A DNA stretch of 64,000 nt, taken from assembly GCA_963736325.1 (NCBI GenBank), contig CAVTOG010000009.1:62001-126000 (forward strand), in the 5' to 3' direction. The notes beneath the pieces are model-generated. The model did not search any database. It worked only from the letters and a program-made list of their open reading frames with translations, and was not told the origin of the DNA. Source of the DNA: Actinoallomurus sp963736325. Its GTDB lineage: Bacteria; Actinomycetota; Actinomycetes; Streptosporangiales; Streptosporangiaceae. Both the position numbers and the translations under genes were made by a program. Positions 17,217-26,286 of the stretch are shown here, one piece after another; position 1 is the first letter of the stretch, and each line of letters starts with the position of its first letter.

Positions 17217-18593
17217 GTGCCGAGGCCAGAGCGTGCAGTGGCGATGATCACACTCGCGCTCCTGAACGTTTTCCTTGTCGGCGCCTCTCTCGCAGTGGTG
17301 AAGCTCACACCGGACCGCTCTCTGGCCCTGAGACCGCCCACGGTCGCGGCACGTACGGTCGTGACGAAAGAGCCGCCCGCACTGGCGATGACGTCGTCGG
17401 CGGCGCCGCTCCCATCGGTGGGTTCGCTGGCGCAGCGGCTGGCCGGGCCGATGCAGGCCTCCGGGCTCGGGACGAACCTGACGGGCACCGTCATCGACGT
17501 GTCCACGCGGCGGCCGTTGTTCAGTAGCCACGCCGACGTGCCCGCGGTTCCGGCCTCCACGACCAAGCTGACCACGTCGGTGGCGGTTCTCGCCTCGGCG
17601 GGGCCGGCCCACCGGCTGACGACCCGCGCGGTCCGCGTCGGCAACCGCGTCGTGATCGTCGGCGGCGGCGACCCGACGCTGGCGGTCGCGCCCGCCGCGA
17701 ACGCCTACCCGCGGCCGGCGTCGCTGAGTGAGCTGGCGCGGCAGACCGCGGCGGCGCTGAAGGTCGACGGCATCCGCCGGGTGCGCGTCGACTATGACGT
17801 CTCCGCGTTCCAGGGCAGCCGCACGGGGCCCGGCTGGAAGCCGAACTACGTCACCGACGGCGACGTCGCCGGGGTGTCCGCGCTGGAGGTGAACATGGGG
17901 CGGGTCGGCGGCACGGCGCAGCGGTACTCCGACCCGCCGAGCAGCGCCGCCGAGACGTTCGCCGGGCTCCTCGTCAAGCGTGGCATCAGCGCCCACGCCG
18001 GCATCCGCACGACCGCGCCTGCGGGCGCGAAGCAGGTCGGCGCCGTCCAGTCGCCGCCCGTCTCCGCGCTGGTCGAGCAGCTCCTCACCCACAGCGACAA
18101 CGACATCGCCGAGGCCATGGCCCGCCAGGTCGCGATCAGCCTCCACAAGCCGCCGTCGTTCGAGGGCGGCGCGCTGGCCGTGCACGAGGCGCTGAGCCGC
18201 CTCGGCGCCGCCGCGGGCGTCGCCACGGTCGACGGCAGCGGCCTGTCCCCGCGCAACCAGATCACACCGGCCGCGCTGGCCCGTCTGCTGGCCGTCGCGG
18301 CCTCACCGTCCCATCCGGAGCTGCGCACGGTGCTGTCCGGCATGCCGATCGCGGGCTTCTCCGGCACTCTGACCTCCCGCTACGGCGTGGGCACGGCTAC
18401 GGCCGGGCGAGGGGTCGTACGCGCCAAGACCGGCACGCTGAACGGCGTCAACACCCTCGCCGGGGTCGTCTACGACAACGACGGCCGGCTGCTGGCGTTC
18501 GCGTTCATGGCCAACCACGTCCAGTCCCCGGCCGTCGCGCTCGGGGCCCTCGACAGCCTCGCCGGCACCCTCGCGGGCTGTGGCTGCCGCTGA
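17217..18593 (+). CDS. dacB: D-alanyl-D-alanine carboxypeptidase/endopeptidase, PBP4 (S13) family
   Basis: Low-molecular-weight penicillin-binding protein acting outside the membrane on peptidoglycan stem peptides. 458 residues with an N-terminal signal anchor (MITLALLNVFLVGASLAVV). The three serine-hydrolase motifs are present: SxxK at Ser114-Lys117 (ASTTKLTTS), SDN at 293 and KTG at 404 (RAKTGTLNGVNTLAG). The region between SxxK and SDN is long, as in S13 enzymes. It opens a run of same-strand genes (zincin, tilS, hpt, ftsH) that has the same order in mycobacteria. Confidence 0.93.
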   Translation: MPRPERAVAMITLALLNVFLVGASLAVVKLTPDRSLALRPPTVAARTVVTKEPPALAMTSSAAPLPSVGSLAQRLAGPMQASGLGTNLTGTVIDVSTRRPLFSSHADVPAVPASTTKLTTSVAVLASAGPAHRLTTRAVRVGNRVVIVGGGDPTLAVAPAANAYPRPASLSELARQTAAALKVDGIRRVRVDYDVSAFQGSRTGPGWKPNYVTDGDVAGVSALEVNMGRVGGTAQRYSDPPSSAAETFAGLLVKRGISAHAGIRTTAPAGAKQVGAVQSPPVSALVEQLLTHSDNDIAEAMARQVAISLHKPPSFEGGALAVHEALSRLGAAAGVATVDGSGLSPRNQITPAALARLLAVAASPSHPELRTVLSGMPIAGFSGTLTSRYGVGTATAGRGVVRAKTGTLNGVNTLAGVVYDNDGRLLAFAFMANHVQSPAVALGALDSLAGTLAGCGCR

Positions 18594-18697
18594 TCGGGAG
18601 TTCATCGCGGGTATCCAGGCGTTGGACCGTATGAGGCATGCTCCCCGGAGGACCGGGGACGTACGGTATGTGGTGGGCCCGGCCGGAGAGGTTTGTG

Positions 18698-19831
18698 ATG
18701 CCAGCTTCCATGATCGACTGGAATGTCGCCGTTCAGACGGGGACCAGACTTGTGCGCTCCGGGCCGCAGGTGAGCCCCGGGGAGGCCAGGCAGGTCGTCA
18801 CCGAGCTCCGTGACCTTTCACGGATCGCGCAGGGGCATGTTCGCGACTTCACCGGCATGGACGGCGGTTCCGACGCGTCTCTCGCGAAGGTCGTCGACCG
18901 TCCGGGCTGGATCCAGGCGAACGTCGACGGCTTCCGCGTCGTCCTCGAACCCCTGATGGAGCAGCTACAGCAGCGCCGCGGCAGTGGATTGCTCGGTGGC
19001 GGCACCGGGGGCGCGGTCATCCAGGCCGTCGGATCGCGGGTGACCGGGATGCAGGTCGGCGCGATCCTCGCCTACATGGCCAGCCGCGTGCTCGGTCAGT
19101 ACGAGCTGTTCCTGCCGCCGGACCCCACGGGCCGCGCGCCCACAGGCCGGCTGACGCTCGTCGCGCCCAACATCGTGAGCGCCGAGCAGGAGCTGAAGGT
19201 CGACCCGCACGACTTCCGGCTGTGGGTGTGCCTGCACGAGGAGACCCACCGTGCGCAGTTCGCCTCCGTCTCGTGGCTTCGCGCGTACGTCCAGGACCAG
19301 ATGACCGCGTTCCTGCTGGCCTCCGACCTCGACCCGGGCGCGCTCCTGGAGCGCCTGCGGGGCATGGGCGAGGCCGTGGCCGACGTCGTACGCGGCGGCG
19401 AGGGCAACCTCATCGACGCGATCCAGACGCCGGAGCAGCGCGAGATCCTCGACCGCCTCACCGCCGTGATGACGCTGGCCGAGGGCCACGGCGACTACGT
19501 CATGGACGCCGTCGGGCCCGAGGTCGTGCCGAGCGTCGCCGACATCCGTGCCAAGTTCCAGCATCGTCGCGAGGGCTCCGGCCAGCTCGACCGTACGATC
19601 CGGCGCCTGCTCGGCCTCGACCTGAAGATGAAGCAGTACGCCGAGGGCTCGCGCTTCGTCACCCGCGTGATCGACCGGGTCGGCATGGAGAGCTTCAATC
19701 GCGTCTGGACCTCGCCGAACACCCTTCCGACCCACGCCGAGATCAAGGACCCGGCGCTGTGGATCAGCCGGGTGGTCGGCACACCGGAGCTCCCGACCGC
19801 AGAGCCGAAGGACGACCCGACCGACGAGTAG
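18698..19831 (+). CDS. Zinc-dependent metalloprotease-like protein (DUF2342, F420-associated)
   Basis: A 377-residue zincin of the family annotated as coenzyme-F420 biosynthesis-associated; its substrate is unknown. The motif HEETH is at residues 180-184 in LWVCLHEETHRAQF, and a later GHGDYVMDAVG provides the expected downstream ligand region. MIDWNVAVQTGTRLV is the family N-terminus. Start chosen at ATG 18698 (GGAGAG eight bases upstream); the longer frame from 18638 adds a non-conserved leader. It is the counterpart of Rv3626c, which lies between dacB and tilS in M. tuberculosis. Confidence 0.9.
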   Translation: MPASMIDWNVAVQTGTRLVRSGPQVSPGEARQVVTELRDLSRIAQGHVRDFTGMDGGSDASLAKVVDRPGWIQANVDGFRVVLEPLMEQLQQRRGSGLLGGGTGGAVIQAVGSRVTGMQVGAILAYMASRVLGQYELFLPPDPTGRAPTGRLTLVAPNIVSAEQELKVDPHDFRLWVCLHEETHRAQFASVSWLRAYVQDQMTAFLLASDLDPGALLERLRGMGEAVADVVRGGEGNLIDAIQTPEQREILDRLTAVMTLAEGHGDYVMDAVGPEVVPSVADIRAKFQHRREGSGQLDRTIRRLLGLDLKMKQYAEGSRFVTRVIDRVGMESFNRVWTSPNTLPTHAEIKDPALWISRVVGTPELPTAEPKDDPTDE

Positions 19832-19852
19832 GGCGTCCCGACGTGAGGCGCC

Positions 19853-20851
19853 GTGCGAAACAATGAAGGCGTGGGACCTGATCCGGCGGTCGCGGCGGTA
19901 CGCCTCGCGGTCCGCCGTACCCTCGCCTCCGTCGACGCGGGCGGTCTGGTGCTCGTCGCGTGCAGCGGCGGCGCCGACTCGCTCGCGCTCGCGGGCGCTC
20001 TCGCGTTCGAGGCGGCCAGATCCGGTCACCGCGCGGGCGGTGTCACGGTCGACCACGGCCTGCAGGAGGGCTCGGCGGACCGCGCCGCCGACGTCGTAGG
20101 GACGCTGAGCGGTCTCGGTCTCGCGCCGTCCGAGGCGAGGGCCGTCACCGTGGGGTCCTCCGGCGGTCCCGAGGCGGCGGCGCGCGAGGCACGCTACGCC
20201 GCCCTCGGCGAGGCCGCTGAGGCGCACCGCGCCGACGCCGTGCTCCTCGGGCACACTCTCGACGACCAGGCCGAGACCGTGCTGCTGGGGCTCGCACGCG
20301 GCTCCGGCGCGCGCTCCCTGGCCGGCATGCCGGCCGTCACCGGGATCTACCGTCGGCCGCTGCTCGGCCTCGGCCGCGACCTCACCCGCCGCGCCTGCCT
20401 CGCGATGGGCCTGCGGTCCTGGGACGACCCGCACAACCACGACTCCGCGTACGCGCGTGCGCGCGTACGCGGAGAAGTGCTGCCCGCCCTGGAGAAGGGC
20501 CTGGGCCCCGGCGTCACGGCCGCACTGGCGCGTACGGCACGGATGCTGCGCGACGACGCGGACGCCCTCGACGCCTGGGCGGAGCGCGCGCGTACGGAGA
20601 GCGCGCGCGGCGAACACACCCTGGACGTGCAGGTCCTGGCCGCGCTGCCCAGGGCGGTTCGCACGCGGGTGCTGCGGCGCGTGGCCATCGAGGCCGGCAG
20701 CCCGCCGGGCACGCTCGCCGCGGCGCACATCGACGCCGTGGACACGCTGGTCACCGCCTGGAGTGGGCAAACCCATATCGACCTACCCGGCCGCGTACGC
20801 GCGTGGCGCAGGTATGAAAAGCTGCTCTTCGGGCCGTCCGAATCTCGGTGA
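19853..20851 (+). CDS. tilS: tRNA(Ile)-lysidine synthase
   Basis: Converts C34 of the CAU-anticodon tRNA-Ile to lysidine using ATP and lysine, so that AUA is read as Ile. 332 residues: P-loop VLVACSGGADSLALAGAL near residues 34-45, VTVDHGLQEGS, the HTLDDQAETVLLGLARGSG motif, and ARGEVLPAL within the tRNA-binding part. GTG 19853 has GAGG seven bases upstream; GTG 19871 is an alternative. It follows the zincin gene by 21 bases and precedes hpt, the classic tilS-hpt-ftsH order. Confidence 0.94.
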   Translation: MRNNEGVGPDPAVAAVRLAVRRTLASVDAGGLVLVACSGGADSLALAGALAFEAARSGHRAGGVTVDHGLQEGSADRAADVVGTLSGLGLAPSEARAVTVGSSGGPEAAAREARYAALGEAAEAHRADAVLLGHTLDDQAETVLLGLARGSGARSLAGMPAVTGIYRRPLLGLGRDLTRRACLAMGLRSWDDPHNHDSAYARARVRGEVLPALEKGLGPGVTAALARTARMLRDDADALDAWAERARTESARGEHTLDVQVLAALPRAVRTRVLRRVAIEAGSPPGTLAAAHIDAVDTLVTAWSGQTHIDLPGRVRAWRRYEKLLFGPSESR

Positions 20852-20937
20852 TTTCGTCCGTTGAGACTCGGACGGCCTTCGGACGGGCACGTGAGGGCGC
20901 GGCCGGAGGGCCGCACGAATCGGTGAAAGGCTCTGCG

Positions 20938-21510
20938 GTGGACCAGACGGACATGCGAGCGGACCTCGAGAAAGTGCTCATTCCGGAGGAGGAGCTACAG
21001 GCCAAGATCCGCGAACTCGCCGCTCAGGTCGACCGGGATTACGAAGGCAAAGACCTTCTGCTCGTCGGCGTCCTGAAGGGCGCGGTGATGGTCATGGCCG
21101 ACCTCGCACGAGCGCTGCACTCGCCCGTCTCGATGGACTGGATGGCCGTCTCCTCCTACGGCTCCGGCACCAAGTCCTCGGGCGTCGTGCGCATCCTGAA
21201 GGACCTCGACTCCGACATCATGGGCCGCGATGTGCTCGTGGTGGAGGACATCGTCGACTCCGGGCTCACGCTCTCCTGGCTGAGGAGCAACCTGCAGTCG
21301 CGCGGCCCGGCCTCGCTGGAGGTCTGCACGCTGCTGCGCAAGCCCGACGCGGCCAAGATCAACGTCGACGTCAAGTATGTCGGCTTCGACATCCCCAACG
21401 AGTTCGTGATCGGGTACGGCCTCGACTACGCCGAGCGCTATCGCAACCTGCCGTTCGTAGGAACCCTTGCACCGCACGTCTACGGTGGGAGTGGGGAACA
21501 AGAGCGTTAG
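20938..21510 (+). CDS. hpt: Hypoxanthine phosphoribosyltransferase
   Basis: Purine salvage enzyme making IMP and GMP from hypoxanthine or guanine and PRPP. 190 residues, with LVGVLKGAVMVMADLARAL, the flexible loop SSYGSGTKSSG and the PRPP-binding VLVVEDIVDSGLTLSWL, and a C-terminal VGFDIPNEFVIGYGLDYAERYRNLP split over the base-binding region. GTG start at 20938 has GAAAGG seven bases upstream; ATG 20953 is a shorter alternative. Lies between tilS and ftsH as in most actinobacteria. Confidence 0.96.
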   Translation: MDQTDMRADLEKVLIPEEELQAKIRELAAQVDRDYEGKDLLLVGVLKGAVMVMADLARALHSPVSMDWMAVSSYGSGTKSSGVVRILKDLDSDIMGRDVLVVEDIVDSGLTLSWLRSNLQSRGPASLEVCTLLRKPDAAKINVDVKYVGFDIPNEFVIGYGLDYAERYRNLPFVGTLAPHVYGGSGEQER

Positions 21511-21567
21511 CCTCGTACGTTGCCAGTAACGAAGTAGGGCGCCGGTTGTCGTGCTGCGGTCTTCCGT

Positions 21568-21590
21568 GACACCGGTGTACCTTCGGTGTC
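21568..21590 (+). other. Small hairpin in hpt-ftsH gap
   Basis: Seven-base arms GACACCG (21568-21574) and CGGTGTC (21584-21590) flank a nine-base loop. It could be a weak terminator for hpt or a leader structure for ftsH. No T-run follows. Confidence 0.35.
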
Positions 21591-21668
21591 CCGGCTCTCT
21601 GCGGGGTGCCACACACAGGAAGGCCGCCTCGACGGGCGTTCGCGCGACGAGGTCTGATGACGCTGGTC

Positions 21669-21706
21669 AGGAGGGACGGCCCCCATAGTGGGGTGCCGCA
21701 TAAATG
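21669..21706 (+). promoter_or_regulatory. ftsH ribosome-binding site with hairpin between SD and ATG
   Basis: A strong Shine-Dalgarno AGGAGGGA (21669-21676) sits 27 bases before the ftsH ATG, too far for normal use. The bases between form a hairpin at 21677-21698: CGGC and four C pair with four G and GCCG, with an ATAGT loop and one bulged T. Folding leaves only the five bases CATAA between helix and ATG, giving effective SD spacing near optimum. The ATG is secure because MDLKRYFRGP is the family N-terminus. Confidence 0.6.
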
Positions 21707-23725
21707 GATCTGAAGCGCTATTTTCGCGGGCCATTGCTCTGGATTCTGGCCTTCGGGGCGCTGGTACTCCTCGTCATGTACGGGATCAATCCCGGCGGCT
21801 CGTACGAGAAGGCCGACACCTCGAGGGTCGTACAGGCCATCCAGAACAACGAGGTGACCTCCGCCCAGATCATTGACAAGGATCAGCGGATTGAGGTCAA
21901 GCTCAAGAACGGCAAGCAGCTGCAGGCGTCGTGGGTCGACGGCCAAGGCCTCGACCTCGTCAAGCAACTGCAGGCCAAGTCCGCGGCCGGTCAGCTGAAG
22001 AGCTACACGGTCTCGGTACCCAAACAGAACGTCTTCTTGAGCCTGCTGTTCAGTTTCCTGCCGATCGTCGTCGTCGTGCTGATCTTCTTGTTCATCATGA
22101 ACCAGATGCAGGGCGGTGGATCCCGGGTGATGAACTTCGGGAAGTCACGCGCCAAGCTGGTGACGAAGGACACTCCGAAGACCACCTTCGCCGACGTCGC
22201 GGGAGCGGACGAAGCCATCGAGGAGCTGCAGGAGATCAAGGAGTTCCTGCAGAATCCAGCCAAGTTCCAGGCGATCGGGGCGAAGATCCCCAAGGGCGTG
22301 CTGCTGTACGGCTCGCCGGGTACGGGCAAGACGCTTCTCGCGCGCGCCGTCGCGGGTGAGGCGGGCGTGCCGTTCTACTCGATCTCCGGTTCGGACTTCG
22401 TCGAGATGTTCGTCGGTGTCGGCGCCTCCCGGGTGCGCGACCTGTTCGAGCAGGCGAAGGCCAACGCGCCGTCGATCATCTTCGTCGACGAGATCGACGC
22501 CGTCGGCCGGCACCGTGGTGCGGGTCTCGGCGGCGGTCACGACGAGCGGGAGCAGACGCTCAACCAGCTGCTCGTCGAGATGGACGGCTTCGACGTCAAG
22601 GGCGGCGTGATCCTGATCGCGGCGACCAACCGGCCCGACATCCTCGACCCGGCGCTGCTGCGTCCGGGCCGTTTCGACCGGCAGATCGTCATCGACCGGC
22701 CCGACCTGGAGGGCCGTAAGGGCATCCTGCGGGTCCACGGGCGCGGCAAGCCGTTCGCGCCGGACGTCGAACTCGACACGATCGCGCGCCGTACGCCCGG
22801 CTTCACCGGTGCGGACCTCGCGAACGTGATCAACGAGGCGGCGCTGCTGACGGCCCGTATGGACCGCAAGCAGATCGACATGGACACGCTGGAAGAGTCG
22901 ATCGACCGCGTCATGGCAGGCCCGGAGCGCAAGAGCCGGGTCATGTCCGACCGGGAGAAGAAGACGATCGCCTACCACGAGGGCGGTCACGCGCTCGTGG
23001 CGCACGCGCTGCCGAACGCCGACCCGGTGCACAAGATCACGATCTTGTCCCGCGGGCAGGCGCTGGGCTACACGATGACGCTTCCGATGGAGGACAAGTT
23101 CCTCGCGAGCCGGTCGGAGATGCTCGACCAGCTCGCGATGCTGCTCGGCGGGCGCACCGCCGAGGAGCTGGTCTTCCACGAGCCCACCACGGGCGCGGCG
23201 AACGACATCGAGAAGGCCACCGCGATCGCCCGGAAGATGATCACGGAGTACGGCATGAGCGAGCGCCTCGGCGCCCGCAAGTTCGGCGAGGGCAACGGCG
23301 AGCCGTTCCTGGGCCGCGACATGTCGCACAGCCGTGACTACTCCGAGGAGATCGCCTCGGCGATCGACGACGAGGTCCGGCGCCTGATCGAGGCCGCGCA
23401 CGACATCGCGTGGGAGATCCTCGTCGAATACCGCGACGTCCTCGACGATCTCGTGCTCCACCTCATGGACAAGGAGACCTTGTCCAAGAACCAGGTGCTT
23501 GAGATCTTCGCGCCGATCGAGAAGCGCCCCGCCGCGCCGTCCTACAGCGGCTACGGCAAGCGGCTGCCCTCCGACCGCCCACCGGTCCTAACGCCCAAGG
23601 AGCTTGCGCTCATGGGGCCGAAGGACGTCGAGGGGCTGACGCAGGGCAACGGCAGCGGCACCGCTCGTTCGGCCGGCCGTCAGGCGGACGAAGAGGAACA
23701 GGACGACCACGAAGGCCAGGCGTGA
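21704..23725 (+). CDS. ftsH: ATP-dependent zinc metalloprotease FtsH
   Basis: Membrane-anchored AAA+ protease that extracts and degrades membrane and unstable cytosolic proteins. 673 residues. Two membrane helices (PLLWILAFGALVLLVMYGIN; LLFSFLPIVVVVLIFLFIMN) flank a short exterior domain. Next come Walker A GSPGTGKT near 204, Walker B IIFVDEIDAVG, the second region of homology ATNRPDILDPALLRPGRFDR, and the zinc site HEGGH at 425-429 with the third ligand region later. The C-terminus is hydrophilic with an acidic tail. Its stop overlaps the folE GTG start, so the two are translationally coupled. Confidence 0.97.
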   Translation: MDLKRYFRGPLLWILAFGALVLLVMYGINPGGSYEKADTSRVVQAIQNNEVTSAQIIDKDQRIEVKLKNGKQLQASWVDGQGLDLVKQLQAKSAAGQLKSYTVSVPKQNVFLSLLFSFLPIVVVVLIFLFIMNQMQGGGSRVMNFGKSRAKLVTKDTPKTTFADVAGADEAIEELQEIKEFLQNPAKFQAIGAKIPKGVLLYGSPGTGKTLLARAVAGEAGVPFYSISGSDFVEMFVGVGASRVRDLFEQAKANAPSIIFVDEIDAVGRHRGAGLGGGHDEREQTLNQLLVEMDGFDVKGGVILIAATNRPDILDPALLRPGRFDRQIVIDRPDLEGRKGILRVHGRGKPFAPDVELDTIARRTPGFTGADLANVINEAALLTARMDRKQIDMDTLEESIDRVMAGPERKSRVMSDREKKTIAYHEGGHALVAHALPNADPVHKITILSRGQALGYTMTLPMEDKFLASRSEMLDQLAMLLGGRTAEELVFHEPTTGAANDIEKATAIARKMITEYGMSERLGARKFGEGNGEPFLGRDMSHSRDYSEEIASAIDDEVRRLIEAAHDIAWEILVEYRDVLDDLVLHLMDKETLSKNQVLEIFAPIEKRPAAPSYSGYGKRLPSDRPPVLTPKELALMGPKDVEGLTQGNGSGTARSAGRQADEEEQDDHEGQA

Positions 23726-24318
23726 GCGAGACTCCGGAGCTTCACGGACCGCCGATCGATCACGCAAGGATCGAGAAGGCGGTCCGTGAGATCCTCATCG
23801 CGGTCGGGGAGGACCCCGACCGCGATGGTCTCGTTGACACGCCCGCCCGTGTCGCCCGCGCGTACGCCGAGCAGCTGGCGGGTCTGCGGCAGCGGCCCGA
23901 GGATGTCCTCACGACGGTGTTCGACGCCGATCACGACGAGATGGTGATCGTCAAGGACATCGAGGTCTACAGCCTCTGTGAGCACCACCTGGTGCCCTTC
24001 CACGGCGTGGCCCACGTCGGCTACACCCCCAACCTCAAGGGGCAGATCACCGGGCTGTCCAAGCTCGCACGGGTCGTCGACGTCTACGCTCGCCGCCCGC
24101 AGGTGCAGGAACGGATGACCTCCCAGGTCGCCGACGCCCTGATGAACATTCTCGAGCCACGCGGCGTGATCGTCGTCGTGGAGGCCGAGCACCTCTGCAT
24201 GACCATGCGCGGTGTCCGCAAGCCGGGCGCCAAGACCATCACCTCCGCCGTACGCGGCGACTTCCGCGAGTGCCCGAGCACTCGCGCCGAGGCGATGAGC
24301 CTCATCCTCGGCCGCTGA
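23722..24318 (+). CDS. folE: GTP cyclohydrolase I
   Basis: First enzyme of pterin/folate synthesis, converting GTP to dihydroneopterin triphosphate. 198 residues, with the zinc-binding SLCEHHLVPFHGVAHVGY, GLSKLARVVDVYARRPQVQE and the second Cys in EAEHLCMTMRGVRKPG. GTG start overlaps the ftsH TGA by four bases. The next folate genes (folP, folB, folK) follow after an inserted membrane-protein gene. Confidence 0.97.
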   Translation: MSETPELHGPPIDHARIEKAVREILIAVGEDPDRDGLVDTPARVARAYAEQLAGLRQRPEDVLTTVFDADHDEMVIVKDIEVYSLCEHHLVPFHGVAHVGYTPNLKGQITGLSKLARVVDVYARRPQVQERMTSQVADALMNILEPRGVIVVVEAEHLCMTMRGVRKPGAKTITSAVRGDFRECPSTRAEAMSLILGR

Positions 24319-24342
24319 CAGTTCATCAACCGAGCCCACTGA

Positions 24343-24380
24343 GTCCACGTTGTACCGAGGTCCCCGGTACTACGGTGGAC
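24343..24380 (+). terminator. Imperfect hairpin downstream of folE
   Basis: Outer arms GTCCAC (24343-24348) and GTGGAC (24375-24380) and inner arms GTACCG (24352-24357) and CGGTAC (24365-24370) are exact complements, with a small internal loop and a seven-base apical loop. There is no T-run. It could attenuate transcription from ftsH-folE into the next gene. Confidence 0.4.
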
Positions 24381-24482
24381 GGCGCACCGTACGATCAACG
24401 ACCGGTGTGCGAATTCGGACTGGAGTGACATGTCCGCGATGAGGGCGAGCGGCCGACCGGCCGACGAGGCTGTTAGGCCGTG

Positions 24483-26234
24483 ATGGCGGAGACGAAGCAG
24501 GAGACGCCGGGCCGTCCCGTCGTGGAGCGCCGGCTCCAGCGCCGGTGGGTTCCGGCCGTCGCGGGCTGGCTGTCCTTCCTTCTCGGCCTGCAGGACGTCG
24601 TGGGCGCGCTGCTGCCCGAGTGGCACCGCCGCATGGTGCGGATCGACGAGATCCTGCCCGGCGCGGTGAACGACGCGGCGCGTACCGCGACTCTCGTCGC
24701 CGGCATGCTGCTCCTGCTGCTGTCCCACGGGCTGCGCCGGCGCAAGCGGCGTGCGTGGCGCGCGGTCGTCGGCCTGCTGGTCCTCACGATCGTCTCGCAC
24801 GTCCTGAAGGACTTCGAGGTGTCGGCCTTCATCGCGCTCATCATGCTCGGCGTCCTCGTCTACTTCCGCAGCGAGTTCTACGCCACCGGAGACCCGCGTA
24901 CGCGCTGGCGTGCGCTGTGGGCGGGGATCTTCCTCGGCGCGGCGAGCGTTCTGATCGGGCTGCTGTTCATCGCGATCAACTCCGGTGCCCTCGCGCACGG
25001 CTACTCCTTCTCCGACCGGCTACGCCACGTGGTCCTCGGCATGTTCGGGGCGACCGGACGGGTCCGCTTCACCTCCGACCGACGCAACGACCTGTTCGCG
25101 CTGTTCCTGGGCTCCCTAGGGCTGTTCACCGGCCTGACCACGGCCTTCTTGTTCCTGCGTCCGGCCGAGCCCGCGCCGTCGCTGTCCGCCGAGGACGAAG
25201 AACGCATCCGGCGGCTGCTCGAGACGCAGGGCTCCCGCGACTCCCTCGGCTACTTCTCGCTGCGTCGCGACAAGAGCGTCATCTGGTCGCCGACCGGCAA
25301 GGCCTGCATCACGTACCGGGTGGTGTCCGGGGTGATGCTCGCGGGCGGCGACCCGATCGGCGACCCCGAGGCGTGGCCCGGCGCGATCGAGGCGTTCCTG
25401 GAGGAGGCGGCGCGCCACGCCTGGGCGCCCGCCGTCATGGGCTGCAGCGAGCAGGGCGCCGAGGTCTGGTGCCGTGACTCCGGCCTGTCGGCGCTGGAGC
25501 TCGGCGACGAGGCGATCATCGACGCCGCGGAGTTCTCCCTTGAGGGCCGCACGATGCGCAACGTCCGGCAGATGGTCAACCGGGTCGGCCGGCAGGGCTA
25601 TGTCGCCGACCTGCGCCGCGAGAAGGACTACTCCGCCGAGGAGCTCGCCGCGCTGTGGCGCAAGGCCGGCACGTGGCGGGGCACCGCGAACGAACGCGGG
25701 TTCTCCATGGCCCTCGGCAGGGTCGGCGAGTCCGGCGATGAGGAGTGCGTGCTCGCCACCGCCACCAAGGACGGCGAGCTGCACGCCATCCTGCACTTCG
25801 TGCCGTGGGGCGGCGACGGGCTCTCGCTCGGCCTGATGCGCCGCGACCGGTCGGCCCAGCCCGGCCTCAACGACTTCCTGATCGTCGAGGCGATCAAGGC
25901 CGCGCCGGAGCTCGGCGTCAAGCGCGTCTCGCTCAACTTCGCGGTCTTCCGCGCCGCGCTGGCACGCGGCGAGCGGATCGGCGCGGGTCCGGTGCTGAAG
26001 GCCTGGCGCGGGCTGCTCGTGTTCCTGTCCCGCTGGTTCCAGATCGAGTCGCTGTACAAGTTCAACGCCAAGTTCCAGCCGGTGTGGCAGCCGCGGTTCT
26101 TCGTCTACCCGAGCCTCAACGACGCCCCGCGCATCGCGCTGGCGGCCCTGGAGGCCGAGGCGTTCATCGTCTGGCCGCGACTGCGGATCCCCGGCCTCAA
26201 GCGCCCGCCGAAGCGCACCCTGCCCGCGCCATGA
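24483..26234 (+). CDS. MprF/LysX-type membrane protein with DUF2156 (lysyl-phosphatidylglycerol synthase-like) domain
   Basis: A protein of 583 residues. The N-terminal third has about five to six membrane helices (VPAVAGWLSFLLGLQDVVGA, LVAGMLLLLLSHGL, AVVGLLVLTIVSHVL, GIFLGAASVLIGLLFIAI, LGLFTGLTTAFLFL). The rest is a dupli-GNAT DUF2156 domain (SLGYFSLRRDKSVIWSP, VSLNFAVFRAALARGERIG, YKFNAKFQPVWQPRF). Such proteins transfer aminoacyl groups from tRNA to lipids; here no tRNA-synthetase domain is fused, unlike mycobacterial LysX, and lysS is a separate gene near 47.4 kb. GTG 24480 is an alternative start one codon upstream. Confidence 0.85.
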   Translation: MAETKQETPGRPVVERRLQRRWVPAVAGWLSFLLGLQDVVGALLPEWHRRMVRIDEILPGAVNDAARTATLVAGMLLLLLSHGLRRRKRRAWRAVVGLLVLTIVSHVLKDFEVSAFIALIMLGVLVYFRSEFYATGDPRTRWRALWAGIFLGAASVLIGLLFIAINSGALAHGYSFSDRLRHVVLGMFGATGRVRFTSDRRNDLFALFLGSLGLFTGLTTAFLFLRPAEPAPSLSAEDEERIRRLLETQGSRDSLGYFSLRRDKSVIWSPTGKACITYRVVSGVMLAGGDPIGDPEAWPGAIEAFLEEAARHAWAPAVMGCSEQGAEVWCRDSGLSALELGDEAIIDAAEFSLEGRTMRNVRQMVNRVGRQGYVADLRREKDYSAEELAALWRKAGTWRGTANERGFSMALGRVGESGDEECVLATATKDGELHAILHFVPWGGDGLSLGLMRRDRSAQPGLNDFLIVEAIKAAPELGVKRVSLNFAVFRAALARGERIGAGPVLKAWRGLLVFLSRWFQIESLYKFNAKFQPVWQPRFFVYPSLNDAPRIALAALEAEAFIVWPRLRIPGLKRPPKRTLPAP

Positions 26235-26286
26235 TCCGCCCGGCCCGGCAGGCGCGTAAGGTCGACAACATCGTAGGCTGACCGGT

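Noticed and set aside
22145..23461. 438-codon antisense frame within ftsH
   Set aside because: Exact mirror of the third-position bias of ftsH; no family resemblance.
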